A stretch of DNA of 64,000 bases from Polychytrium aggregatum (taxonomy: Eukaryota > Chytridiomycota > Chytridiomycetes > Polychytriales), in the NCBI RefSeq assembly GCF_025602895.1, contig NW_026516229.1:62001-126000 (forward strand), read 5' to 3'. How positions within the stretch are numbered: position 1 is the stretch's first letter; every line of letters starts with the position of its first letter. The position numbers and the translations under genes were made by a program. Positions 46,701-58,477 of this stretch are shown here, in pieces. The notes beneath the pieces were generated by a model. The model did no database searches, had not been told where the DNA came from, and saw only the letters and a program-made list of their open reading frames with translations.

Positions 46701-49700
46701 CCTACGACATCGAGGGCTTCATCGAGAAGAACAAGGACACCGTCGCCGATGAGCAGCTTGCTGTGCTTAACGATGGCGCCAGCGAGTTCCTCAAGGAGGT
46801 CATCCACATCGACGTCCCTGACGCCGCCCTCTCGCCCAAGCCCGGTCCTCGCGGTGGCGCCACCAAGAAGCCCACCCTCGGCTCCATCTTCAAGGCGTCC
46901 CTTGTCCAACTCATGGAGACCATGCGCACGACCGAGGCCCACTACATCCGCTGTATCAAGCCCAACTCGACCAAGACGCCTTTTGGCTTCGAGTCCCCCA
47001 TGGTCCTGCAGCAGCTCCGTGCCTGTGGTGTTCTCGAGACCATCCGCATCTCCTGCGCCGGCTACCCGTCCAAGTACAGCTTTGCCGAGTTTGCCGAGCG
47101 CTACTACCCACTCGTGGCCTCCAAGCTCTGGGGCCCTGACCCCAAGAAGCTGACCGAGTCGATCGTCGCGTCGCGCATCTCGGACCCGGATAAGTTCCAG
47201 GTCGGTCTCACCAAGATCTTCTTCCGAGCCGGCCAGGTCGCTGCCCTCGAAAAGGCCCGCACGGAGCGCATCCGCTACTGCGTCGTCCTGATCCAGACCA
47301 ATATGAGACGCTATCTCTACCAGAAGCGATACAAGGCCATTGTCCAGGCTGCCCTCACGGTCCAGACCTCGCTCCGTGCCTGGAGCGCCCGCGAGTCGCT
47401 CAAGGAGAAGCGCGAGCAGAAGGCTGCCGTGGTCATCCAGACCTCGATTCGCACCTGGCTCTCTCGCTCCTACTACGAGGCCCTCCGCTCGGCCGCGCTC
47501 TCGGTGCAGTGCGCCCTCCGCGTCCAGCGCGCCCGCAAGCAGCTCATCGACCTGCGCCAGAATACCGCCGCCACCCGCATCCAAAAGGTCTTCCGCGGCT
47601 TTATCGTCCGCCGCGACTACAAGCTGTATCTGGCCCAGGTTGTCCTTGTCCAGTCGTGGATCCGCACGCATGCCCCCATCCTCGAGCTTCGCCAGCTCAA
47701 GACCGAGGCCCGCTCCGTCGGCAAGCTCCAGGAGACCAACACCAAGCTCGAGAACAAGGTTGTCGAGCTCTCGATGGCCCTGCGCAACCAAGAGTCCGAG
47801 AACAAGGTCATGGCCGAGAAGCTTGCCCAGTTCGAGCACCAGTCCTCCATCTGGAAAGAAAAGTTCCAGAAGGCCGACCTCGACAGCAAGGCCGTCAAGG
47901 TCGAGTTTGTCGACAACTCGGCCGAGTTCAAGAAGGAGATTGCCGAGCTTAAGGACGTCAACGAGAACCTCTCCAAGGAGGCCGAGCGAGCCAAGGCCCT
48001 CGCCAAGAAGCGCGACGAGGAAATCGCCACGCTCCTTGCCGAGCTGCGCCAGCAGAAGGACGAGGTCCAAAAGCTGAAGGAGGCCGCCGCCAAGGTCGTC
48101 CCCAAGGAGGAGGACACCGCCACCATCACTGCCCTCAAGAAGGAGGTTGCCGCCCTCAAGGAGCAGGTCAGCCGACAGGTTGCTGGCAAGTGGAAGACCG
48201 ACCGCGTCGCCGATGCCCAGTACCAGCAGGCTCCCAGCTACCACCAGCCCCAGTACCAGACCACCTACGTCGACGAGAAGGAGAACTACCTGTACAGCTC
48301 CTACGGCGAGCCCCCCAGCCGCCCGTCGCTGGACGAAACCAAGCGCCCCTCCGTTGCCCGTCGCCGCTCGTTCATGGACACCCAGGACCTCAAGAAGTCG
48401 GCCCTCAGCAGCCTCAACCCCGAGGCCGAGCGCTCTGCCCGTGCCCTCGAGGACAAGGGTCTCGAGGACGAGATTAACGACGCGCTCATCACCAACCTCC
48501 GCATCCCGCTCCCCAGCACCCAGACCGTGGCCACCCGCAAGGAGATCTTCTTCCCTGCCCATCTCATCGGCACCGTCGTCTCGCAGTACATGCAGCGCGA
48601 CATGCCCCACAAGATGCAAACCACGATGGCCAGCGTCATGAAGTCGATCCAGAACCTGACCATGAAGTTCGAAGACGACTATGTCTCGGCCTTCTGGCTC
48701 TCCAACACCTTTGAACTGCTCTGCTTGATCAAGAGCATCCAGGAACAGGAAAAGCGCAGCACCCGTGGCAGCACCACCGAGTCTGACCGTGCCATCGACA
48801 AGGTCCGCACCGAGATGGACTACCTCCTGATCGAGATCTACCACGGCTGGATCAAGGAGCTCAAGAAGCGCCTGACCAACATGATCGTCCCCGCCGTGAT
48901 CGAGAACCAGTCGCTTCCCGGCTATATCTGCAAGCAGTCCGGTGGTCTCTGGAGCAAGTGGGGCAAGAACTCGACCGCCTCGCAGTTCACCATCGAGCAG
49001 CTCCTGAACCTGCTCAGCAAGCTCAGCAAGACCATGCGCTGCTACTACATGGAGGACACCATGTCTCGCCAGATCCTGACCGAGCTCCTGCGTGTCATTG
49101 GCGTCTCTGCATTCAACCATCTCCTGATGCGCAAGAACTTTTGCACTTGGAAGCGCGGTGTCCAGATCCAATACAACGTCTCGAGACTCGAGGAGTGGTG
49201 CACCAGCCACGGCATCGCCGAAGGTAAGTCGGTGGACCATCGCAAGCGCGGCGTGCTTGCAACGTGCTATATCACACACGGCTGTGGTGCACGGGCAGGC
49301 TACAGTGCGGATATGCTGGGGATCTTGGTCTGTTTGTTGCGTGAGCGTGTGGCATGTGTCCGGTGAGCTAATCCAGCAATGCGTTTCTGGCCCCGCTCAT
49401 TCCGTCCGCCATGTCCGTCCGGCTCGCCCGATGCATGATGCTCGGACTACAGCCACCCTCCACTTGCAGCAGCTTCTTCAGGCTGCCAAGCTCCTTACCC
49501 TCAACAAGACCTCGCCCCAGGACATCGAGACCATCTTTGATGTCTGCTTCCTGCTCAACCCCACCCAGATCAAGAAGCTCCTCTCGCTCTACTACGCAGC
49601 CGACTTTGATTCTCCGGTAAGCACGATGGCCCCATCCTGTGCGCCGGACGGCACTGGCCCGATGACATGTGCACATCTCTGCTGTCACGCAGGCAACAGC

Positions 49701-49991
49701 TGGGAGCCCTCCCCCCACCTTCCGGTTTTGCCGCATCTGCCTATCCTGCAACGCCTCGACTGATCTTCGATCCTGCCAAAATCTCTCTCATTCGCACAGC
49801 TCTCGCCCGAGCTGCTGAAGATCGTTGCCTCCAGAGCCGTCCTCAACGAAAAGTCCGACATTCTCCTTTTGGACCTGGAGCTCTCTCCCGAGTTTGTCAA
49901 GCCCAACTTGAAGAACGTCGAGAACATTGAGCGATTCATCCCCTCCTGGACGAATCTGCCCGAGATGCAGAACTTCCTGCTTGCGATGTAA
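43703..49991 (+). CDS. MYO5: Class V myosin heavy chain
   Basis: Actin motor for organelle and vesicle transport. Eleven exons (43703-43756, 43851-43967, 44161-44244, 44369-44409, 44596-44764, 44940-45182, 45331-45704, 45822-46215, 46388-49223, 49453-49616, 49800-49991) give 1555 residues in frame. The motor begins with a short SH3-like region; then come [38 protein letters not shown] (P-loop) and [13 protein letters not shown] (switch I). [17 protein letters not shown] (switch II) and the actin-binding [18 protein letters not shown] follow. Six IQ motifs (about 47,250-47,690) give a long lever arm. A coiled coil and a basic Ser-rich linker ([12 protein letters not shown]) lead to the C-terminal dilute/cargo-binding domain. 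The protein ends [17 protein letters not shown]. Confidence 0.96.
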
Positions 49992-50588
49992 GACACCCGG
50001 GCCATCCTCCAGTGCATGGCCCAGAGTCGGCCCCCATTCCTGTAAGGGCCGCCTCGCTTGCTCGCTCTCGCCCTCCCGCCTCTCTTTCTCCCGCTTCCTT
50101 TGCGCTCCAACTCGCGCCGCCACACGCCGCTGCCCCCCGCTTCTTTGTCGGCCATGTCAGCCCTGGTGGCAACGGCTCTCGGATTCCCACTTTCTTGCAG
50201 TTCGAAAAACGATGCGGATATATATTCATGTATATATATTCCACGCATTTCATTTCCCTTGTGTGTTTGTTCTGTCGTTTGACCCCCCCCCGTTTGGTGT
50301 AACTAGTTGACCTTTGTAAATCCCCTTGAACGAGACATGTATTGCAGTATCTTGCCTATTCTTTCTTTCCTTCTTTCTTTCCTTCGTGTTGCTATCCCGA
50401 TCATTTGTCCAAGCGAGAGAGGGGCCCCCTCCAACACACTCCACCTCGACCAGCCCGTTCCTATAGAAATCCCTCCTTCCCTTCTCAACCAAACCAAAAT
50501 CCGCGGGCGCCCTCTCCTCTCTTCCAAAATACAAAGAGTCTCTGGTACAGTCTATCCAGAACGAAACGGGGACAGTCGCTTTCTGGCA

Positions 50589-50834
50589 TCAGCAACACAA
50601 GTCTGCTAATCCATAGGCACCAGTGAGCAAGCCATGCGATTGTTTCCCGCCCTGGTTGGCAATCTCTCTGTGTGGTGCATCCACTCGACCACCTGGACAG
50701 TTCGATGGTGTATCGATATCAAGATACTCGGCTGTCTCGAGTCGCTTGGCTTCCCGGCACTGTGAGCACACCTGGAGATCGAGTCGCTTGAATCGCCGTC
50801 GCCTGGGTGGTGCCTTTCGCTTGCAGGGAGCCAT
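50589..50834 (-). CDS. Doubtful small basic protein with one CxxC pair
   Basis: An 81-codon frame starting with ATG at 50834. It encodes MAPCKRKAPPRRRRFKRLDL, then VCSQCREAKRLET and a tail without recognisable features. The Arg-rich start and the CxxC pair could be a short nuclear or ribosomal protein, or part of a larger spliced gene. They could also be chance in GC-rich DNA. It begins about 50 bp downstream (minus strand) of the mobile-element copy at 50881-50967, so a transposon-derived frame is also possible. No family was recognised. Confidence 0.22.
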   Translation of the reverse strand: MAPCKRKAPPRRRRFKRLDLQVCSQCREAKRLETAEYLDIDTPSNCPGGRVDAPHREIANQGGKQSHGLLTGAYGLADLCC

Positions 50835-50880
50835 CTGAGCGAGAGAGCGTCCTTGATTCAGATCCAGAAGCACATCACTG

Positions 50881-50967
50881 AATGGCCATACCCAACACGC
50901 AATGTGTTGATAACATTCACTAATGCTCGAAACCCGGTGTGTCCCGTTTGTATTGGATTTGCCTGGC
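50881..50967 (-). mobile_element. Third, diverged copy of the TnpB/Fanzor-like element end
   Basis: On the minus strand this reads AATCCAATACAAACGGGACA followed by CACCGGGTTT. It matches 17903-17935 closely and then more weakly down to a GGCCATT motif. Only the left-end segment is present; the WNRDVNAARN part was not found here. Confidence 0.5.
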
Positions 50968-51477
50968 GAGCTGAGGGTGGGTAATGGACATGGCTGGGCT
51001 CGGCTGGTCGAGAAGCTCGCTGTGGGTCCCCGTCCTTTCCAGCTTGGAAACTTCTGTTGCGGCGCCCGATGGCACATTCTCCAGATCGCATCCTTTGCGC
51101 TGCGACAAACCTGCGCGAATCACACAATAGCAGCTTTCCCCGCTGCTGTCAGCGAAATCCGCTGGCTTTTGTCGAAACAATGTGGCAGCCACGTCTGCCA
51201 CGCCTCCATCAGGCAGACAACCCCACAACTGCCATGCCAGACTCGATACCCATTGTAAAGATCCGCTCTGCTGCCCAGCTCTATTGTTCACCACCGACAC
51301 AGTTCAACAATGTCCATAGCTCCGATGTCTCCGTCTGTCGGCGGTAAATGCCCATGACAATCGACAGATCCTCGGGTGACCATTGTTTGGATCCGCATCA
51401 CCCTCAATCAGGACATTCTCGGGAGGAAGGGCATTATGTCGAGGGTGGCTGATTGTTGGGATTAAGGCATCGGGGGC

Positions 51478-51486
51478 CTATATAAG
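51478..51486 (+). promoter_or_regulatory. TATA box (CTATATAAG) of the GH20 gene
   Basis: GCCTATATAAGAC lies about 330 bp upstream of the ATG at 51814. This implies a 5' UTR of about 300 nt, perhaps with an intron starting at the GTAGGT near 51645. Confidence 0.6.
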
Positions 51487-51813
51487 ACATATATGAGGAA
51501 CCGCATCAGCCGGCAGCGCATCGGCCGCACTCCGTTCGTCTCTCTTCGAGGAGGTTTTCAACCCAAGCCGCTCGAGCACCTCAGACGCCGCTCTCCGTCG
51601 TACTTGCCCTGGAAACATACCCAGTCCCATTTCACCTCCCCTGGTAGGTATCTCTATCCCATTGAATGGTGGCCACTGTGCATGACAAACATACAAGGCT
51701 GGGTGATTGCCCGTTGGTTCGGCGAGGCCGGCTTTCCCAGGTGCTTGCTCTCTGATCCGCGCTCACCACTCTCTGGCTTTCGGATTGCAACCCTTCAGGA
51801 TCAATAACTCAAG

Positions 51814-54213
51814 ATGGTCAAAGTCGCCTGGATCTGCTCGATCGCCGCCCTCACTTTGGGAATGGCCGCCGCTACTGACTACGACCCCTACCACTCGACC
51901 TCGAGCCCAACCGACACTGTGCATGACTACGGAAAGGCCAACGTCACCGATCCCGGCAGCCAGCGACCCAAATGCTCCATCAAGCGAACCCGCTCGGCCC
52001 TGGACTATCTCTGGCCGCTCCCCGCCAGCGTCACCGACAAGTACTACGATGTCAAGTTTGGCTCGCTGCACCTCGAGGTCCACTCGAGCGACGACGACCA
52101 GCGCGATTACGTTGTTCAAGCCTTTGGCCGCTTCAAGCATTCGTTGGCCGCCAAGAAATCCGGCAAGAGCTCTCGCCGACTGCCGGTGATTGTCAACATT
52201 CTCGGATCGGACTGCGTCGATGCCTCGTCGCTTCAGGGCATCGACGAGTCCTATACCCTCGATGTCTCTGATGTCTCGATCCACATCAATGGTGGGTGCA
52301 CTGCTCCGCGCACAGCCAACCCTCTCTATCGCTGTGCCATGCAACTAATAGAGCATGCTCGGTCGGATATGGAATGTTACCTATCACTGTTGTGGTCTCG
52401 TCCAGGCAACGGAGGGCAACGGAAGCACCCTCCGCCCTGGGTTGAGATACTGACGCGTGCATGTCGCTTTGGCCTCCAGCACAGAACCAAGTTGGTGCTA
52501 TATATGCCCTCCAAACGCTCTCGCAACTGGTGACAGACAAGGGTTCGCTTGTCGCAGCCAGCATCACAGACAAGCCTCGCTTCCCTTACCGCGGCTTCAT
52601 GCTCGACACAGCCCGCAACTTCTTCCCAGTCGTCGATATCAAGCGCATACTCGACGGACTTGCATACTCCAAGATCAATGTGCTCCACTGGCACATCTAT
52701 GATTCTCGTAAGCAAATGCAGCTATATGCCCGTGGCTCGCCAAATCGGCCAACACCGCTCCAGTCCAGATCTCCCCATTTCCTTCCCAAAGGCTCTCCGA
52801 TTTCGGCAATGCTACTGCTGTGGCACATATACACTTGCAGAGGCCCTTCTCCGTGCTGATACGACGCCGTTGACTGAACTTTTCGCTCTGCACTTTCTTT
52901 ACGCATCGATAGAGTCGTTCCCGATCAAGTGGGACCGCTACCCCGGTCTGCTGAATGCTGCCTTCAAGTACGACGATGGCACTCCAAAGATCTACACCAA
53001 GGACGACATCCGCAAGATTATTGCCTATGCCTTTGCCCGCAACATCCGCGTGATTCCCGAGTTTGAGTTCCCAGGGCACAATGCTGTGTTCCACTTTGCG
53101 GACCCAAGCTTTGTTCTTGCGTATGCGCACTCGCCGTGGGATGGCCGCAACGGCTATCTGAAGAACGACTCCACGACCCAGCTTGTTGGTTGGGGTGCTC
53201 AGTATTGCAACGAGCCGCCGTGTGGCCAACTCGACCCCACCAACTACAAGGCCATGTGTCTCGTCAACGACTTGGTCAACGAAGTCGGTTCGTGGTTCGA
53301 GGATCCTGTCCTCCACGTTGGTCACGACGAAGTCAATGGCCGTGTCTATGGCAAGGTTCCTGACAACTGGGACACGTTTGATCCCACCGTCTACACTAAT
53401 CCGGTCGTTCAAGCCTTCGAGAAGCAGTTTGTTCCCATACTCGCCAAGGCAAAGAAGCAATATGCCGCCTGGGACGATGCCGCCACCGACTTTGGCATCG
53501 AAAAGATCATCCCCTCCAACGCCATCATTACCCAATGGCAGACCGGGCAGGATGGCACCAACGGCGGCAAGGTCAACGACATCGCTGCCAAGGGCTTCAC
53601 CAACATTGTGGTCTCGCCCTCGTCGCACTACTACTTGGATTGCTCGCCCTCGGTTGCTTGGTGTATGAGCAACCCTTTGCCCAACATCAGCTACAACTTG
53701 CCCGGCTACAAGACCCTCACCGGTCAATGGCACAACTGGACCATGATCTACCAGTACGACCCATTGAGCGGCGTTTTGCCCGCAAACGTCCCCTTCGTCA
53801 AGGGCGGCTTTGGCTCGCTTTGGTCCGAGACGATCAAGCGCCACAACCTCGACCGATACGTTTTCCCCCGCATGGCAGCCATCGCCGAGCGTCTCTGGTC
53901 CTACACCAATGCCGCATACGACCCTGTGGCGACACCTCGCCGCCTGAACCGCTTCCGCGCCTCGCTGATCAACGAGCTGGGCATTGCCTCCGCCGATCTT
54001 GACTATCTGGGCAATGGCGAGGGCACGGTGTTCCGCACCGAGCTCTGTGACGGGCCCGGCACTACTGCTGCATTCCAGAAGACCTCTGAGTGCTGCTTTG
54101 CTGGCCAGCCCACAGCTCCAGGCGCCTCTGAGAACTACTGCGAGATCGCCTGCACCTACAAGACCAACAGCTTTGTCTACACGATCCCCGCCAACGTGCC
54201 ATACGACTACTGA
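51814..54213 (+). CDS. Secreted beta-N-acetylhexosaminidase, GH20 family
   Basis: Removes terminal GlcNAc or GalNAc from chitin oligomers and glycoconjugates. Three exons (51814-52291, 52480-52707, 52913-54213) give 668 residues. MVKVAWICSIAALTLGMAAA is a signal peptide. The N-terminal GH20b domain is followed by the barrel: AQNQVGAIYALQTLSQLV, FPYRGFMLDTARNFFPV and INVLHWHIYDSQSFPI. RVIPEFEFPGHN and LHVGHDEVNG follow; the Asp-Glu pair in the last is the catalytic pair of this substrate-assisted enzyme. WDDAATDFGI, ITQWQTGQDG and GSLWSETI complete the site. A Cys-rich C-terminal extension (CDGPGTTAAFQKTSECC) of about 60 residues is unusual. In a fungus the likely roles are wall chitin turnover and nutrient release. 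Confidence 0.95.
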
Positions 54214-54252
54214 TTTAGATGCCTGGCCTGCGATCCTTGGCCGGCTCTCAAA

Positions 54253-54253
<1 letters not shown>

Positions 54254-54283
<30 letters not shown>
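54254..54283. repeat. (CAGC)n tetranucleotide run, about seven units
   Basis: AGCC repeated without interruption just after the GH20 stop codon, in the presumed 3' UTR. Confidence 0.9.
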
Positions 54284-54284
<1 letters not shown>

Positions 54285-54412
54285 TATCAGTGAAACTTGC
54301 GTCTTTCTACTTTTACAGAATATTGGCAAACTCCATTTACTACTGCTAATGACATGGTATTGAGCAAACAACAAGATGGGGGAATATACTGATTGTAACG
54401 TTCAAGAAGCGC

Positions 54413-54592
54413 CTAAGCTGAGTAAAGCAAAAGCCAGGCATGGGAGGGATATCGAGCGACCAAGAAGCGAACGTGGTGCAGATACCTGAGACACTTCTTG
54501 GCGATCAGCACAATCGAGAGACACGACACCGGGTAGATCGAGCGGGTGCTGGCGTTGTCGATTTTGAAGGATATGTCCATCATGATGTGCAT
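54413..54592 (-). CDS. Possible exon of an unidentified minus-strand gene
   Basis: An open frame of 59 codons with the protein-like start MHIMMDISFKIDNASTRSIY and a hydrophobic stretch LSIVLIAKKCL. It has hydrophobic periodicity unlike the surrounding frames. A second open minus-strand frame at about 54656-54855 could be an upstream exon, but I could not join the two convincingly. It may be chance. Confidence 0.22.
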   Translation of the reverse strand: MHIMMDISFKIDNASTRSIYPVSCLSIVLIAKKCLRYLHHVRFLVARYPSHAWLLLYSA

Positions 54593-55015
54593 GAGCGGGA
54601 ACAGCGAGTGTTGGCGAGTTTCAGGGGAGGATAGTCAACCGACTTGCTACAGCTGTCATCCCATGCTGGTTGCTTGGGTCGACATCGCTTCCGGAACACC
54701 CAAGTAGCCAAGAAACCCTGCCCCGGCGATCCTGGCAACAGCTCGCCGTCCAAAACCGCATCGGATTGAGCAACAGGAGCAACGCTGGCCCCGACGATTG
54801 TGGATGGCCGCCGACGACTTTGCTGCCGCCGATCTGTCTTGGTGATCGGGCTGCAGCTGCGTCATTGCGATGACATGGACACCGCCCGAGCCAGCCAGCC
54901 AGTCAGTCGCACACCCACTCCGTTGATTAACCCGTTGGATGCCCGACTCGCCCGCACAGCGCTCCCCGCCATCGATCGCACACCCTGCAGGCAACAACAC
55001 TACCCCTGAGCAACC

Positions 55016-56274
55016 ATGACACCACAGATCTATCCTGTTGCGGTCGAATACGGTCTGACACCGCCCGGCGGAAGCAGCCATATTGTCGACGCCCTGAATC
55101 GAGACATCAAATCGTTTGTATCCGGCACATTGGACCAAAAGCTTAAAGGTTTGTCTGCGCTGTCACCTGTGCAGCTTGCTCGGTGTGGCCTCCCAAGCCA
55201 GCTCCTGTCTGCCGCAAAGCGCATCAGTGGGTAACGACACTGACCAGCGATGCATGTGCTTGGCTCTGCAGCCTGCATCGAATTCTCATACCTGTTTTAC
55301 ACATCAAACGGAGCCCAACTGGAAGAGGTAGCCCGCGTCACAGATTGCCCTGATCCGCTGGACCAGCATTTCTGCCCCGCCAACCGTTACGGAATATAAC
55401 CATTGAACTCACTCGGGGTCAGGTTCTATCCAAAGACCCTCTGCTTATCAAAGTGCTGGTGGGGGTGCTTGAGAACCCAAGTCAGCCCACCGTACTGCGA
55501 CTGGTAGGATCCAAGGGCTGGACGCCCAAGAGCCACTCTTCAAAGACTCTGTTTCTGTCCACCTTGTGGTCCCTTGGGCAGCTACTGTATCGGCCGCTTG
55601 GGCTCGGCCCGGCTGTCGGTTTGAGCGTATGCGCTGCTGACGACTCGCCGTGAACTCGCCATGAACTCTGCAGGAAGTCATCCAGACTGTCTCAGTTATC
55701 GGACGCTGCACGCCGAACATCCAGATCATCCTTTGCAACCAAGGGATCATCGAACTCTTGACCGACATACTCATGGATAGGCGAATGGACATGGTATGCA
55801 CCCAGGGGCGTTTGGTAACAGCGTCGACACCAACTCTGATCCAGATACCGTCGTGGTGTGAGATGGCTACCCAGAAGGCAGATGCCCCACATTCTTCCCG
55901 CAACTAACATATCAACACCATTGCTGCTGATTCCTTATTACGCTGGTGTTCACCGTCCGCCAGAGACAATGGGCGGCGCACTGCCTTTCGCTACTGATGA
56001 TCAAAAACTTTGATCCCAAACGTCCCGCATGGAGCAGTCCGAAGCTGAAGGTAGGGTCGCGCAGCCCTTCTTTTAGTACCCTGAGCCGTCATTGTTCTAC
56101 CCAACCAGTTGTCGCCCGCCCAGTGTGCAGCATAGCTCGTAAATGGCTGCTAAGCACCATGGATTTCGCATTCCTGTACAGGTAGGGTTGGAAGATGCCA
56201 CGAGTGACGACTGGAGCAAGTGGCCTCACAACGCAGCGTCCGAGGTTCTTGAAACCTTGACATTGTCTTCGTAA
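55016..56274 (+). CDS. Small armadillo/HEAT-like helical protein, unidentified
   Basis: Six small exons (55016-55148, 55272-55327, 55423-55503, 55674-55793, 55964-56050, 56182-56274) join in one frame to give 189 residues. All junctions are GT-AG. The segments are helical and repeat-like: VLSKDPLLIKVLVGVLENPS, EVIQTVSVIGRCTPNIQIIL followed by CNQGIIELLTDILMD, and RQWAAHCLSLLMIKNFDP. They resemble armadillo or HEAT units. The protein starts MTPQIYPVAVEYGLTPPGG and ends with an acidic tail, SDDWSKWPHNAASEVLE. I could not assign it to a named family. The consistent phases across five introns support a real gene. There is no signal peptide or membrane segment. Confidence 0.72.
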
Positions 56275-56514
56275 ACCATGGGATAGTCTGCATATCCTCG
56301 ACCGCCGATGCGGCAAGTCGAGCCCAGAGCTCTGCCTTGGAGACTTGTGGGTATACAAAGAACACTCGCAGGAACGTATTCAGGGATACCTACTTCGCCG
56401 CCGCCTCGAACACATCGGTAAACTCCTGGGTCGACCCAATGCGACCAGTGAATATACTACCTTTATTTCGGATTTGAGCTGGACAGAGCGTCCTTGGCGT
56501 CCCATCCGCATGAT

Positions 56515-58136
<1,622 letters not shown>

Positions 58137-58477
58137 GAAGCGCTCGCTGTGGTTGGGCGCTGGATGCTAGGCGTTTTTCGGCGATCGGTGCGGAAGAAAG
58201 CGCTGGAGAAAGGTTTTGCTGGCTCGCGTCGATGACGGGATTTTGAATTGCCTTTGGTCCCACCCCAGGGTCGCAGCCACCCACGCCCGAATCATGGAGC
58301 CCTGCCCCACCAGGTCCAGAAGAAAGCCTCGGCACGTTTTTGATTATTGCTACTGCTTTTTATTTTTCGCGGGCTCGCATCACGCAGCAGCGGCGGATTC
58401 CGACCAACGCTCTCTGGCTTTGCATCTTCCTCGCGTCTCTCGGCTCCGTAGTATCTGAACCCGCAAATCACTCCAGC
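58137..58477. promoter_or_regulatory. Divergent promoter between PLPBP and RAB23
   Basis: 341 bp between opposite start codons. A T-rich stretch near 58350-58370 is visible, but no clear TATA box. Confidence 0.5.

Larger units (their letters stand above)
49992..51813. other. Long intergenic region, 3' of myosin V to GH20 gene
   Basis: An AT-rich patch with TATATA words lies at 50215-50240, then CTTTC runs (50360-50385). One copy of the dispersed mobile-element family lies at 50881-50967 and a TATA box at 51478. A small minus-strand frame at 50589-50834 is listed separately. No other gene was recognised. Confidence 0.5.
54214..55015. other. Intergenic region with CAGC repeat and a possible minus-strand exon
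   Basis: 3' region of the GH20 gene and promoter of the next gene. It includes the CAGC run at 54254-54283 and an open minus-strand frame at 54413-54592, listed separately. Nothing else was recognised. Confidence 0.45.

Noticed and set aside
46229-49279. Open minus-strand frame of about 1000 codons opposite myosin V
   Set aside because: It is the antisense of a strongly GC3-biased exon and consists of Leu/Gly/Glu/Asp-rich sequence with no domain. The plus strand encodes a complete myosin V.
50920-51300. Minus-strand open frame of 126 codons
   Set aside because: It has no ATG start, shows no family motif and ends inside the mobile-element copy.
52675-54285. Open minus-strand frame of 536 codons
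   Set aside because: Antisense shadow of the GH20 gene, which has clear catalytic motifs on the plus strand.
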